A stretch of 63,046 bases of DNA from Brucella pseudintermedia (GCF_008932435.1 NZ_WBWE01000017.1:1-63046), one strand, 5' to 3'. Shown: positions 53,226 through 62,021, numbered from the stretch's first letter. Notes: generated from the letters alone by a model not told the origin. A program made the numbers and translations.

Positions 53226-54479
53226 TCAGCTCTGGCCAGGCGCGCCTTCTGCGCGGGGATCAAGCTGCATGGTCTCCGGCGTGGACTGGCCGTCCGGTGT
53301 GTGGAACTTGTACTCGGTTTTTTGATCGCTGATGGCTGGCCGCTCGAAGCGGCGGATACGCCAGAAGGCGTGCAGGCCATAAAGGGCATAAGCGATAGCC
53401 ATGGTGACGAAGAAGCCCGAAGCGCCGATCAAATCCATCAGAGGGCCGGAAAGGGCAGGTCCGATGACGCTGCCTACGCCATAGATAATCAGCAATCCGC
53501 CGGAAACCTTCACGAACTCGCTGGCATCGGCGTAGTCGTTAGCGTGCGCGACGTTGAGGCTGTAGATCGGATAAATCACCGAACCGAACAGAAACATCAT
53601 GATGTAGAGCGCCGTAGGCGAGGTGGGATGGAACAGCACCATCACCATTGACAGGGCAAAACCGATCATCCCGGCTATTACCATCACGTAGCGACGGTCG
53701 ACAAAGTCGGACCCCCGGCCAAGCGGATACTGGAAGATTGCGCCGCCGACCATCGCGCAGGCAAGCATCGTCGCAATGCCGAAGGTAGAAAGGCCATTCA
53801 TCTCGCCGTAAATTGCGGCGAGGAAATTCCACGTGCCCGCAACTATGCCGGCAATCAGCGAGCCGAACGCGGCGGCTGGCGACCGCCGGTAAAGTCCCTT
53901 GAGATCGAGCGAAACCTGCGTCAGCGGATTAGGCGACTGGGCGCTGGAAAGCGCCGTTGGAAGCAGCGCGCTGGCATAGATAATGGCGCAAACGATGAAG
54001 AGCGTCTGCGTTCCTGCATCGCCGAAGGGCAGTATATACTGTCCGCAGAGCAGGCCGAGCATGGTAATGATCATGTAGATCGAGAAGATGCGCCCGCGCG
54101 ATTCATTCGTCACGCGCTCGTTCAGCCAGCTTTCGATGATCATGTAGCTGCCAGCGAGAGAAAAGCCTGCAACGCCGCGGAAGATCATCCACGCAACCGG
54201 GTTGACGAGCAGTGCGTGCAAGAGAAGCGCCATCGAAAGCAGTGTCAGCAGCGCTGAGAAGACGCGCACATGCCCCACGCGGCGCACCAGATGTGGCACC
54301 ACAATGCAGCCTATCGTGAAGGCAAGGGAATAGCTCGTGCCCATCCAGCCGATGGTCGTGGTGGACCAGCCTTCCATGCCGCCACGCAGGGGCAGAAGAA
54401 TGCCCGCAAGGCCACCTGCAAGCAGCATGAGAAAAGTGCTTGCAAGCAAAGCGGCTATGGGCAGGAGCTGACCAGCCAT
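53226..54479 (-). CDS. MFS transporter (YcaD-like)
   Basis: A 417-residue major facilitator with 12 predicted helices. It starts MAGQLLPIAALLASTFLMLL, and the N-half holds GSYMIIESWLNERVTNESRGR, a signature of the YcaD/TC 2.A.1.26 group. The substrate is unknown. ATG 54479 has GGGGAG upstream; a 39-codon extension is discounted. It converges on the EamA gene with a 2-bp gap. Confidence 0.88.
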   Translation of the reverse strand: MAGQLLPIAALLASTFLMLLAGGLAGILLPLRGGMEGWSTTTIGWMGTSYSLAFTIGCIVVPHLVRRVGHVRVFSALLTLLSMALLLHALLVNPVAWMIFRGVAGFSLAGSYMIIESWLNERVTNESRGRIFSIYMIITMLGLLCGQYILPFGDAGTQTLFIVCAIIYASALLPTALSSAQSPNPLTQVSLDLKGLYRRSPAAAFGSLIAGIVAGTWNFLAAIYGEMNGLSTFGIATMLACAMVGGAIFQYPLGRGSDFVDRRYVMVIAGMIGFALSMVMVLFHPTSPTALYIMMFLFGSVIYPIYSLNVAHANDYADASEFVKVSGGLLIIYGVGSVIGPALSGPLMDLIGASGFFVTMAIAYALYGLHAFWRIRRFERPAISDQKTEYKFHTPDGQSTPETMQLDPRAEGAPGQS

Positions 54480-54624
54480 GAAAAACTCCCCAGTGAAATC
54501 CCATGGGAAACTGAATTTAGGGCTACTTGTCGCCAGAAGGCGGTTTGGCAAGCGGCGGAATAGACCATGTTTGCGGCATGTTGGTGACAATGCCACCGGC
54601 CGATGCCGCTGAAATGCTTAAAAA

Positions 54625-55482
54625 TCAATCCGTCAATTCGGCTAATTTCAGTTTCACAGCCAGGAAATCGCGCCATGCAAAACGTTTTTGGGCTGGCGTG
54701 CGCAGAAGATAGGCCGGATGCAGGGTTGGCATAACCGGAATCTCCACGCCGGAAGGTGTCCGGTGAACCTTCCAGTTACCGCGCAGGCGCAGGATGCCTT
54801 CTGTCGCGCCGGTGAGTGCCTTGCCCGCCGGTCCGCCGAGCGCAACCAAAAGCTTCGGCGCGGCAAGCTCGATCTGTCTTTCAATGAACGGTCGGCAAAG
54901 CTCTGTTTCAAGAGGCGTCGGCGTGCGATTGCCCGGCGGACGCCAGGGGATCGTGTTGGCGATGTAGACGTTTTCCCGCTTCAGGCCGATGGATTCGATC
55001 ATGCGATTGAGAAGCTGGCCGGATTTTCCGACGAACGGCAATCCCTCCATATCCTCGTCCCGTCCGGGCGCTTCTCCGATGAACATTATGTCGGAGGCAG
55101 GATCGCCATCTGCAAAGCAGAGATTCTTCGCTGTGAATTTCAGATTGCAGCCATCGAATGCCGCAAGCTTTTCCCGCAGTTCCTCCAGCGTCGAGGCCTG
55201 CGCTGCCGCTTCGCGGGCGAGCGCAATCTGCGCTGTATCAGGAAGATCTGCTGCGGCTTGAACAGGCCTGCTGGTGGGGGCAGGCGCCGGTGCGGGGCGG
55301 GGCTGCTGCCGGCTGCGTTCAGGAGCACCGGGAACCTGGGCCGGGGGCTGAGCCGGAGCTGCTCGTTGAGGCTCTGCAAACCGGTCTATCGGCGTTTCGG
55401 AAAGCGGCATGTCGACGCCAGCTTCCGCATAGAAGCGGAGCAAACCTTCAATATCCAGCGTTTCGCGATTATCAGCCATCAT
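54625..55482 (-). CDS. Uracil-DNA glycosylase, family 4-like without the full Fe-S cysteine set
   Basis: A 285-residue DNA repair enzyme. An Ala/Pro-rich linker (about 38-75) leads to the glycosylase domain (about 95-280) with motif 1 FIGEAPGRDEDMEGLPFVGK, RPPGNRTPTP and motif 2 LHPAYLLR. Family 4 enzymes bind a 4Fe-4S cluster through CXXC and two later Cys; here CXXC is absent (FDGCNLK) and the Cys before RPPGNR is Trp (IPWRPPGNR), leaving only ELCRPF. It resembles the distinct rhizobial class described from Bradyrhizobium. Confidence 0.88.
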   Translation of the reverse strand: MMADNRETLDIEGLLRFYAEAGVDMPLSETPIDRFAEPQRAAPAQPPAQVPGAPERSRQQPRPAPAPAPTSRPVQAAADLPDTAQIALAREAAAQASTLEELREKLAAFDGCNLKFTAKNLCFADGDPASDIMFIGEAPGRDEDMEGLPFVGKSGQLLNRMIESIGLKRENVYIANTIPWRPPGNRTPTPLETELCRPFIERQIELAAPKLLVALGGPAGKALTGATEGILRLRGNWKVHRTPSGVEIPVMPTLHPAYLLRTPAQKRFAWRDFLAVKLKLAELTD

Positions 55483-55931
55483 TTACCTCACCTCTGAGGT
55501 GGCGAATTTTGCAGGTGAATGCAATAGCCCTATTCAGATTTCTGGCTTGTTAGGCCCATTAGTTCCTGTTCATACCCGGTTGATGCACTGCAAAATGCCA
55601 GGGAGGCATGGCGGCTCACATCATGTGAAGCCGTCGCGGGCAAATCTCATCGCAGTTTAGTGAACGGAATAGATTTGACGTTTACGTTAAGGTAAATATA
55701 TTCGAGGAGGTAAGACGCCGGTTTTGGACAATTGGACGCATTTGCGACAGTCTCCAACTCTGCGACAGGGTAAGGCGGAATACGGGGAAACGGCAGGTCT
55801 TTTCGCGGGTTCGAGTGCTGACGAGCAATTTGTTCATGGATATTCGCGATCAGATCATGCACAAAAACAATTGGATGTGTCGTCTGGGCTATCTTAGTGA
55901 GAAGACGATGTTACACCGGACGGAGGAATGA
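55483..55931. other. Intergenic region upstream of ETF-QO
   Basis: About 450 bp. It holds the operator-like palindrome at 55675-55690, a strong AGGAGG at 55705-55710, and a marginal 57-codon TTG frame (55724-55897) whose spacing to AGGAGG (13 bases) is too long for confidence. The long leader before ETF-QO may be regulatory. Confidence 0.45.
55675..55690. promoter_or_regulatory. TTGACGTTTACGTTAA operator candidate
   Basis: The 16-mer TTGACGTTTACGTTAA is an extended version of the palindrome at 8890, placed about 240 bp upstream of ETF-QO. LiuR-type regulators, as I remember them, bind such sites and control ETF-QO and acyl-CoA catabolism genes in other proteobacteria. Confidence 0.55.
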
Positions 55932-57638
55932 ATGTCTGAAGCCCCAGAATATGCAAATCAGGAGCTTCCCGAACGCGAAAGCATGGAATTCGACGTTGTG
56001 ATCGTCGGCGCAGGCCCTGCGGGCCTTGCCGCGGCGATCCGTTTGAAACAGGCGAATCCGGAGCTTTCTGTCGTCGTCCTCGAAAAGGGCGGGGAAGTGG
56101 GCGCGCATATTCTTTCCGGCGCTGTCGTCGATCCGGTGGGGATCGACCAGCTTCTGCCAGGCTGGCGTGAGGAAGAGGGACATCCGTTCAAAACGCCGGT
56201 GACGGCTGATCATTTCCTGGTGCTGGGGCCTGCAGGCTCGGTGCGCCTGCCGAATTTCGCCATGCCGCCTTTGATGAGCAATCATGGCAATTACATCGTG
56301 TCGCTCGGCAATGTCTGCCGCTGGCTTGGCACCAAGGCCGAAGAACTCGGTGTGGAAATCTATCCGGGCTTTGCCGCGACTGAAGTGCTTTACAATGATG
56401 AAGGCGCGGTCATCGGCGTCGCCACCGGCGATATGGGCGTCGAACGGGACGGAACGCATGGGCCGAACTATACGCGCGGCATGGCGTTGCTCGGCAAGTA
56501 TACGCTGGTCGGCGAGGGCGCGCGCGGTTCGCTTGCCAAGCAACTGATCTCTAAGTTCAAGCTCGATGAAGGCCGCGAACCGGCCAAATACGGTATTGGG
56601 CTCAAGGAACTGTGGCAGGTGGATCCTTCCAGGCACAAGCCGGGTCTGGTCCAGCACTCTTTCGGCTGGCCGCTTGATATGAAGACCGGCGGCGGCTCGT
56701 TCCTCTATCATCTGGAAGACAATATGGTTGCGGTCGGTTTCGTGCTGCACCTCAACTACAAGAACCCGTATCTGTCGCCATTTGAGGAATTCCAGCGCTT
56801 CAAGACACATCCGGCTATTCGCGACGTGTTTGAGGGCGGCAAGCGCCTTTCCTACGGCGCACGTGCCATTACCGAGGGCGGTTTCCAGTCGGTGCCGAAG
56901 CTGTCGTTCCCGGGCGGAGCGCTCATCGGCTGCTCGGCTGGTCTGGTCAATGTGCCGCGCATCAAGGGTAGTCACAATGCGGTTCTGTCCGGCATTCTCG
57001 CCGCCAACAAGATCGCCGAGGCAATTGCTGCGGGCCGCGCCAATGACGAGCCGGTCGAAATCGAAAACAGCTGGCGTTCGAGCCTGATCGGCAAAGATCT
57101 GAAGCGCGTGCGCAACGTCAAGCCGCTGTGGTCGAAGTTCGGCACGATTGTCGGCGTGGCGTTGGGCGGGCTCGATATGTGGACCAACCAGCTTTTCGGC
57201 TTCTCTGTCTTCGGGACGCTGAAGCACGGCAAGACCGATGCGCAGTCGCTGGAACCGGCTGCAAAGCATACGAAGATCGACTATCCGAAGCCGGATGGCG
57301 TTCTGACGTTCGATCGTCTGTCGTCAGTGTTCTTGTCGAACACGAACCATGACGAGAACGAGCCGGTGCATTTGCAGGTCGCCGACATGAAGCTGCAGCA
57401 GACATCCGAACACGATGTTTTCGCTGGTCCGTCGACACGCTACTGCCCGGCTGGCGTCTATGAATGGGTGGATGCGGACGGTAACGCTGCTGCTGATCGG
57501 CAGGCCAAGGATGTCCGTTTCGTCATCAACGCGCAAAACTGCGTGCACTGCAAGACTTGCGACATCAAGGATCCGAACCAGAATATCAACTGGGTGCCGC
57601 CACAAGGCGGGGAGGGACCTGTTTACGTAAACATGTAA
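55932..57638 (+). CDS. Electron transfer flavoprotein-ubiquinone oxidoreductase
   Basis: A 568-residue membrane-associated flavoprotein passing electrons from ETF (fatty acid and amino acid oxidation) to ubiquinone. The FAD-binding motif VIVGAGPAGLAAAIRL is at about 23-38, the quinone-binding middle domain follows, and the C-terminal ferredoxin-like segment carries the 4Fe-4S ligands in NCVHCKTCDIKDPNQNINW. ATG 55932 follows GGAGG. It ends in a bidirectional terminator shared with the convergent nuclease-fold gene. Confidence 0.96.
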   Translation: MSEAPEYANQELPERESMEFDVVIVGAGPAGLAAAIRLKQANPELSVVVLEKGGEVGAHILSGAVVDPVGIDQLLPGWREEEGHPFKTPVTADHFLVLGPAGSVRLPNFAMPPLMSNHGNYIVSLGNVCRWLGTKAEELGVEIYPGFAATEVLYNDEGAVIGVATGDMGVERDGTHGPNYTRGMALLGKYTLVGEGARGSLAKQLISKFKLDEGREPAKYGIGLKELWQVDPSRHKPGLVQHSFGWPLDMKTGGGSFLYHLEDNMVAVGFVLHLNYKNPYLSPFEEFQRFKTHPAIRDVFEGGKRLSYGARAITEGGFQSVPKLSFPGGALIGCSAGLVNVPRIKGSHNAVLSGILAANKIAEAIAAGRANDEPVEIENSWRSSLIGKDLKRVRNVKPLWSKFGTIVGVALGGLDMWTNQLFGFSVFGTLKHGKTDAQSLEPAAKHTKIDYPKPDGVLTFDRLSSVFLSNTNHDENEPVHLQVADMKLQQTSEHDVFAGPSTRYCPAGVYEWVDADGNAAADRQAKDVRFVINAQNCVHCKTCDIKDPNQNINWVPPQGGEGPVYVNM

Positions 57639-57641
57639 AAG

Positions 57642-57670
57642 AAAAAAGGCGGTCTCGGGCCGCCTTTTTT
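57642..57670. terminator. Bidirectional terminator
   Basis: AAAAAAGGCGG (57642-57652) pairs with CCGCCTTTTTT (57660-57670). It follows the ETF-QO stop and overlaps the stop codon of the convergent gene. Confidence 0.92.
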
Positions 57671-58682
57671 ATTGCAGCATGACGGACTGCGTTTCCGGTT
57701 CTTCTTCGTCCGGCCGAACGGGCGGCGGAACGGAAAAATCAAGCCGTACCGGCAGATGATCGGAGCTTGCGTCTTCGCGAGCAGAAACTTTCGCCCCTCC
57801 GATTTCGGGGCTTACAAGTATCTGGTCAATCGGCAGGCCTAGATAGGGCGCAAGCGTGACGGGCAACAGATGCGTCATCCACGTGCCGCCGATACTGGTC
57901 ATGTGTCGGGTGCCGGACGCCTGTTCGACGCGACGAACCGCATTGCTCCACGGCGCGGCGTTGAAATCTCCTGCGATGACGAGAGGGCCTTTCAGCTTCG
58001 TCAGTTCCGGTTCGATATAGCGGAGCTGATGCGGCTGCCAGCGCGGCCAGGGCCACGAAAAGTACAGCGCCGCGACGTGCACGGTCGTTCCACCAAAATC
58101 GATCGGCGCAATTGCCAGCAAGCCGTTACCGATGCAAGCGGTCTGCGCCTCTTGGCTGAAAGGCCGCTTTGACAGGATTCCCACACCCCAGGTGTCGGGA
58201 TCATCTGCACAATTTAGATGATAGGGATAGGAGCCCTGGAGAATGGTGAGCCACTTGGTCCATTGTTCGCTCGCTTCCTCGTAGGTGATGACGTCGGGCT
58301 TCTCCCGCGCAATCATCTGGAGAATGCGTTTCGGCTCGGGATTGTCTTCGCGCAGATTGATCTGCACAAGACTATAGCGCGCGCCACCCGGTTCTTCCGC
58401 CTGCGCGCCGGTGGAGCCGCTCAGGAAATCGCGTGCGGCACCGATAGTCGTGCTGAGAGCCATGACGGCGACAAGCAAAAGCATTGCCGCTTCACGCCGC
58501 ATTTTGGTGAAAAGCAGCGGAAAGGCCAGCACCGCTAACATAACGGCGAGGTGAGCCCGAAAATGTGAAAAGGAATCGAGGGCTGGATGCACCGCTCCAA
58601 GAAATCCAAGCACAAGCGGGACAGACAGCGCAACGGCCGCCAGCAGCAACAGGAATGAAAGGTTTTCACGGCGTTTCGACAT
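57669..58682 (-). CDS. Membrane-anchored endonuclease/exonuclease/phosphatase family protein
   Basis: A 337-residue protein: three N-terminal helices (about 8-85) anchor an EEP-fold domain. The core has LVQINLREDNPEPKRIL, the metal-binding Glu in VITYEEASEQW, VIAGDFNAAPWS and the final SSDHLPVRLDFS. Substrates of such proteins range from DNA to phospholipids; nothing here decides. ATG 58682 is preferred over 58694. It lies upstream of a HOOF-print-like palindrome. Confidence 0.9.
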   Translation of the reverse strand: MSKRRENLSFLLLLAAVALSVPLVLGFLGAVHPALDSFSHFRAHLAVMLAVLAFPLLFTKMRREAAMLLLVAVMALSTTIGAARDFLSGSTGAQAEEPGGARYSLVQINLREDNPEPKRILQMIAREKPDVITYEEASEQWTKWLTILQGSYPYHLNCADDPDTWGVGILSKRPFSQEAQTACIGNGLLAIAPIDFGGTTVHVAALYFSWPWPRWQPHQLRYIEPELTKLKGPLVIAGDFNAAPWSNAVRRVEQASGTRHMTSIGGTWMTHLLPVTLAPYLGLPIDQILVSPEIGGAKVSAREDASSDHLPVRLDFSVPPPVRPDEEEPETQSVMLQ

Positions 58683-58722
58683 GAAGGTGCCCATACGTGC
58701 TGATTGCGGCGTGATGATGAAA

Positions 58723-58818
58723 GGGAAGGCAGTAGGGCAGTAGGCGAATAAGGCAGTATGTTAAGAGCTGTTGCCAACCAACATATTGTCCTACTGCCTT
58801 ACTGCCCTATTGCCCTAA
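58723..58818. repeat. Palindromic repeat with AGGGCAGT units (HOOF-print related)
   Basis: The left arm GGCAGTAGGGCAGTAGGCGA and AAGGCAGTATGTT pair with the right arm AACATATTGTCC and TACTGCCTTACTGCCCTATT. The units match the Brucella AGGGCAGT octamer. It lies exactly between two minus-strand genes and ends at the amn stop codon. Confidence 0.8.
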
Positions 58819-58820
58819 CA

Positions 58821-60323
58821 TCACTGGAAAGCCGTCTCGTAAAAGCTTCTGAGCTTTCGGGAATGCAGTCGCTCATCGGGCATCGCCGCGATTTTTTCCA
58901 TTGCGCGAATGCCGATGCGTAAGTGCTGCGCCACTTGCCGCTTGTAAAACTCGGTCGCCATCCCCGGCAGTTTCAACTCGCCATGCAGCGGCTTGTCCGA
59001 AACACAGAGCAGGGTGCCGTAAGGCACGCGGAAGCGGAACCCGTTCGCGGCAATCGTGGCGGACTCCATATCGAGCGCAACGGCGCGCGCTTGCGAAAGG
59101 CGCTGCACCGGCCCGCGCTGGTCGCGCAGTTCCCAGTTGCGATTGTCGATGGTCGCGACCGTGCCGGTACGCATGATGCGCTTGAGATCGTAGCCTTCTA
59201 GCCCGGTGATTTCCTCGACGGCCTCTTCCAGCGCAACCTGAATTTCTGCAAGCGCCGGCAAAGGAACCCAGACCGGCAGATCGTCGTCCAGAACATGGTC
59301 CTCACGCATATAGGCGTGGGCCAGAACATAATCGCCAAGCTGCTGGCTGTTGCGCAGACCTGCGCAGTGGCCAAGCATCAGCCAGGCGTGAGGACGAAGC
59401 ACGGCGATATGATCGGTAATGGTTTTGGCATTGGACGGGCCTACGCCGATATTGACCATAGTGATGCCCGAATGGTCCGCCCGCTGCAGGTGATAAGCAG
59501 GCATCTGTGGCAGGCGCTGCAACGGATTGCCGTTGCTCGGCGCGGTTTCGCCAGCCAGCGTAACGATGTTGCCCGGCTCCACGAACCGTTCGTAACCGCC
59601 GCCGCCCGCCGCCATCAACTCGCGAGCATAGGCGCAGAACTCGTCCATATAGAACTGGTAGTTGGTAAACAGCACGAAATTCTGGAAATGGGCTGGGCTT
59701 GTCGCCGTATAATGTGCCAGCCGGTGCAGCGAATAATCGATGCGCTGGGCCGTGAACGGGGCAAGCGGCATTGGTTCGCCGGGCGCTGGCTCGAAGTCGG
59801 CATTCACGATCTTGTCGTCGGTTGCAGCCAGATCGGGCACGTCGAAAAGATCACGCAGCGGATGCGTGAAGGCATTGGCGACGGAGGCTTCGACATAGGT
59901 GCCTTCCTTGAAGGCGAAATGGATCGGAATTGGCGTCGAGGATTCCTTCACCGTCACAGTCACACTGTGATTGCGCATCAGGAGGCGAATTTGTTCGTTC
60001 AGATAATGATCGAACAAATCGGGCCGCGTGATGTTCGCGGAATAATCGCCCGGCGTCGAGACATGGCCATAAGCCAGCCGCGAATCCACATGCGCAAAGC
60101 TGGACGTAGATAGACAAATCTCGGGATAATAAGCGCGATAGCGCTGCGGAGGAACTTCGCCGCGCGCCACTTTCTCGAACGCATCGCGAAGGAAGGCCGT
60201 GTTGCGATCATAAAGCTTTTGCAGGGCGGCAACCGCCGCGCCGGCATCGGTGAAAACCTCCGGGTCAACCGTTGGAGGCGTTTTGATTTCTGTGAGAAAT
60301 GGATGTTCGATTCGCTGTGTCAT
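58821..60323 (-). CDS. amn: AMP nucleosidase
   Basis: A 500-residue enzyme splitting AMP into adenine and ribose 5-phosphate. The N-terminal AMP nucleosidase-specific domain (YYPEICLSTSSFAHVDSRLA) leads into a nucleoside phosphorylase-like domain (ITMVNIGVGPSNAKTITDHI, RPHAWLMLGHCAGLRNSQQL, ALDMESATIAANGFRFRVPY). Its length fits the family. ATG 60323 is chosen because homology starts there. Two tiny frames on the same strand lie just upstream (42 bp away) and may be in its operon. Confidence 0.95.
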   Translation of the reverse strand: MTQRIEHPFLTEIKTPPTVDPEVFTDAGAAVAALQKLYDRNTAFLRDAFEKVARGEVPPQRYRAYYPEICLSTSSFAHVDSRLAYGHVSTPGDYSANITRPDLFDHYLNEQIRLLMRNHSVTVTVKESSTPIPIHFAFKEGTYVEASVANAFTHPLRDLFDVPDLAATDDKIVNADFEPAPGEPMPLAPFTAQRIDYSLHRLAHYTATSPAHFQNFVLFTNYQFYMDEFCAYARELMAAGGGGYERFVEPGNIVTLAGETAPSNGNPLQRLPQMPAYHLQRADHSGITMVNIGVGPSNAKTITDHIAVLRPHAWLMLGHCAGLRNSQQLGDYVLAHAYMREDHVLDDDLPVWVPLPALAEIQVALEEAVEEITGLEGYDLKRIMRTGTVATIDNRNWELRDQRGPVQRLSQARAVALDMESATIAANGFRFRVPYGTLLCVSDKPLHGELKLPGMATEFYKRQVAQHLRIGIRAMEKIAAMPDERLHSRKLRSFYETAFQ

Positions 60324-60364
60324 AACCCAGTATAGCAAAGTCTATGACCGTGACATGACCCAGT

Positions 60365-60511
60365 TTATGCGGCGCGCTGCAGGCTTACATAAAGTACGAG
60401 ACCGATGCTGCTCATCTGCGAATGCTGACCGATCTGCGTATAGGCGAAGGTGGCTGCCGGGCCGGTGAAAATGGCGGTAAAGAGGAAAACGCGAAATGCG
60501 ATTGCGGCCAT
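60365..60511 (-). CDS. 48-residue secreted or membrane micro-protein
   Basis: ATG 60511 has AGGAGA 9 bases upstream. The product starts MAAIAFRVFLFTAIFTGPAA (helix or signal) and ends VLYVSLQRAA. No homologue is recognised. It begins 14 bp after the stop of another micro-frame and ends 41 bp before amn, so the three could form one operon. The support is ribosome site, hydrophobic helix and spacing only. Confidence 0.5.
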   Translation of the reverse strand: MAAIAFRVFLFTAIFTGPAATFAYTQIGQHSQMSSIGLVLYVSLQRAA

Positions 60512-60525
60512 TGCTTGAGTTCTCC

Positions 60526-60681
60526 TCACTGCCGTTCTCCGAGATGCTTCTGGGTGAATGCGGCCACAGGTCCGATCACCGGCTGGTCGCGGTAAACATT
60601 GTATCGCTGGTCAACGAAAATGCTGGCGACTGCGGCAAAGCCGGCGATCATCAGGCAAAGAATTGTTAAGCGCCGAAGCAT
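60526..60681 (-). CDS. 51-residue membrane micro-protein
   Basis: ATG 60681 follows GGGGGA at a somewhat long spacing. The product starts MLRRLTILCLMIAGFAAVAS, one membrane helix or signal peptide, then a hydrophilic tail (VDQRYNVYRDQPVIGPVAAF) ending QKHLGERQ. It is first in the possible micro-gene pair upstream of amn. No family is recognised. Confidence 0.5.
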   Translation of the reverse strand: MLRRLTILCLMIAGFAAVASIFVDQRYNVYRDQPVIGPVAAFTQKHLGERQ

Positions 60682-60906
60682 AGCGGTCGGTCCCCCAGGC
60701 CGTTCTGATTTCTGTTCTCCCTTGCCAATCTAGCGATCACGCCTGAACCGTCCCTGAGAGCCTCGTTCATGCGGCGTTCAAAAATATTGATGTTCCGTTT
60801 ATTGCGGCACAGGGCTCTTGTGCCTGCTCGAAAGGGTCTTATGTTTCCCATCATTGGAATGCGGGAACACGTCCCGCGCAACTTCAGGATCAGCGGGAGA
60901 GAGCCC

Positions 60907-61614
60907 ATGGCCCAACAGACCAAGCCCATTGAATTGTATTATTGGCCGACGCCGAACGGCTTCAAGATCAGCATTATGCTGGAGGAATTGGGCGTTCCCT
61001 ATGAAGTTAAATACATCAATATCGGCAAGGGCGACCAGTTTCAGCCCGACTTTTTGAAAATTGCGCCGAACAACCGGATGCCTGCGATCATCGATCCGGA
61101 AGGACCGGGCGGCGAACCGATCTCGGTTTTCGAGTCCGGGGCGATCCTGCAATATCTCGGGCGTAAATTCGGCAAATTCTATCCGACCGACGAACGCAAG
61201 CGCGTAGCAGTCGATGAATGGCTGATGTGGCAGATGGGCGGCCTTGGCCCGATGTCGGGACAGGCGGGGCATTTTCGTATCTACGCGCCGGAAAAGGTTC
61301 AGTACGGCATCGACCGCTATACCAATGAAGTGAACCGTCTCTACGGCGTCCTGAACCGGCAACTGGAGGGCAAGGATTACATAGCAGGCGAATATTCAAT
61401 TGCCGATATGGCATCGATTGGCTGGATCAATGCCTACAAGAACTATGATCAGAACCTTGATGATTTCCCGAACTTGAAGCGCTGGCATGAAACGATGAAC
61501 GCGCGTCCAGCGGTGCAGCGCGGCCTGCTTGTCGGCAAAGAGGAACGGGAAAAGTCCAATCTGGCAACCGACAAGGAAGCCCAGAAAATCCTTTTCGGCC
61601 AAAAGGCACGCTAA
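60907..61614 (+). CDS. Glutathione S-transferase (Nu/YfcG-like)
   Basis: A 235-residue glutathione transferase or disulfide-bond reductase. The N-terminal thioredoxin fold has LYYWPTPNGFKISIMLEELG and the cis-Pro motif NNRMPAIIDP, then ESGAILQYLGRK; the C-terminal helical domain has MWQMGGLGPMSGQAGHF, typical of the YfcG/Ure2p-like group. It probably uses Thr/Asn rather than Tyr to bind glutathione. ATG 60907 has GGAGAG upstream; the longer frame from 60769 is discounted. A strong terminator follows. Confidence 0.93.
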   Translation: MAQQTKPIELYYWPTPNGFKISIMLEELGVPYEVKYINIGKGDQFQPDFLKIAPNNRMPAIIDPEGPGGEPISVFESGAILQYLGRKFGKFYPTDERKRVAVDEWLMWQMGGLGPMSGQAGHFRIYAPEKVQYGIDRYTNEVNRLYGVLNRQLEGKDYIAGEYSIADMASIGWINAYKNYDQNLDDFPNLKRWHETMNARPAVQRGLLVGKEEREKSNLATDKEAQKILFGQKAR

Positions 61615-61627
61615 CGGGCACAAGAAG

Positions 61628-61653
61628 AAAGGGCGGCTCCGGGCCGCCCTTTT
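61628..61653 (+). terminator. Terminator of the glutathione S-transferase gene
   Basis: AAAGGGCGGC (61628-61637) pairs with GCCGCCCTTT (61643-61652), followed by T residues; 14 bp after the stop codon. Confidence 0.9.
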
Positions 61654-61673
61654 CGATTTCTGCACCGCCGAAA

Positions 61674-62021
61674 TTATTGGCGCGTCAGGCTCTCGCTCTT
61701 GCAGATCAAGCCACCCATCACGCAGCCGGAAAGCGAAAGTGTGTTGCCTTTGACGCTAGCCTTGCCGGTATAGGTCTTGCCTTCGTCGAGCTTGTTGACT
61801 TCGCCCTTGTAGCTGCCGCCGGTACCCGACATCGTGCCGATCGACTTGCCCTTGTATTCACCGGTCTGCACCGTACCGCAAAACTTGTTGGCGCCACAGG
61901 CCGCGTAGCTGATGATCGTGCCGTTCGGACGCTTCCATGTGCCGACAATGCCTTCCTCGGCAAGGGCAGGCGCGGCAAAAGTGGCTGCAAGCGTCATTCC
62001 AAGAATTAGTCTGCGGATCAT
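61674..62021 (-). CDS. DUF2147 family secreted protein
   Basis: A 115-residue periplasmic protein: signal peptide MIRRLILGMTLAATFAAPAL (cleaved near ALA-EE), then the DUF2147 fold starting GIVGTWKRPNGTIISYAACG and ending with the conserved KGNTLSLSGCVMGGLICKSE. Function unknown. ATG 62021 follows GGAGGAAAG; a 33-codon extension upstream is rejected. A TTACG-type palindrome lies about 105 bp upstream. Confidence 0.9.
   Translation of the reverse strand: MIRRLILGMTLAATFAAPALAEEGIVGTWKRPNGTIISYAACGANKFCGTVQTGEYKGKSIGTMSGTGGSYKGEVNKLDEGKTYTGKASVKGNTLSLSGCVMGGLICKSESLTRQ

Noticed and set aside
55647..55862. 71-codon minus-strand frame in the ETF-QO upstream region
   Set aside because: It spans the operator-like palindrome, has no ribosome site and shows no protein-like pattern.
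57621..57632. Palindrome GTTTACGTAAAC as a fourth operator of the TTACG type
   Set aside because: It lies inside the ETF-QO coding end, encodes conserved C-terminal residues and lacks the central TTT spacing.
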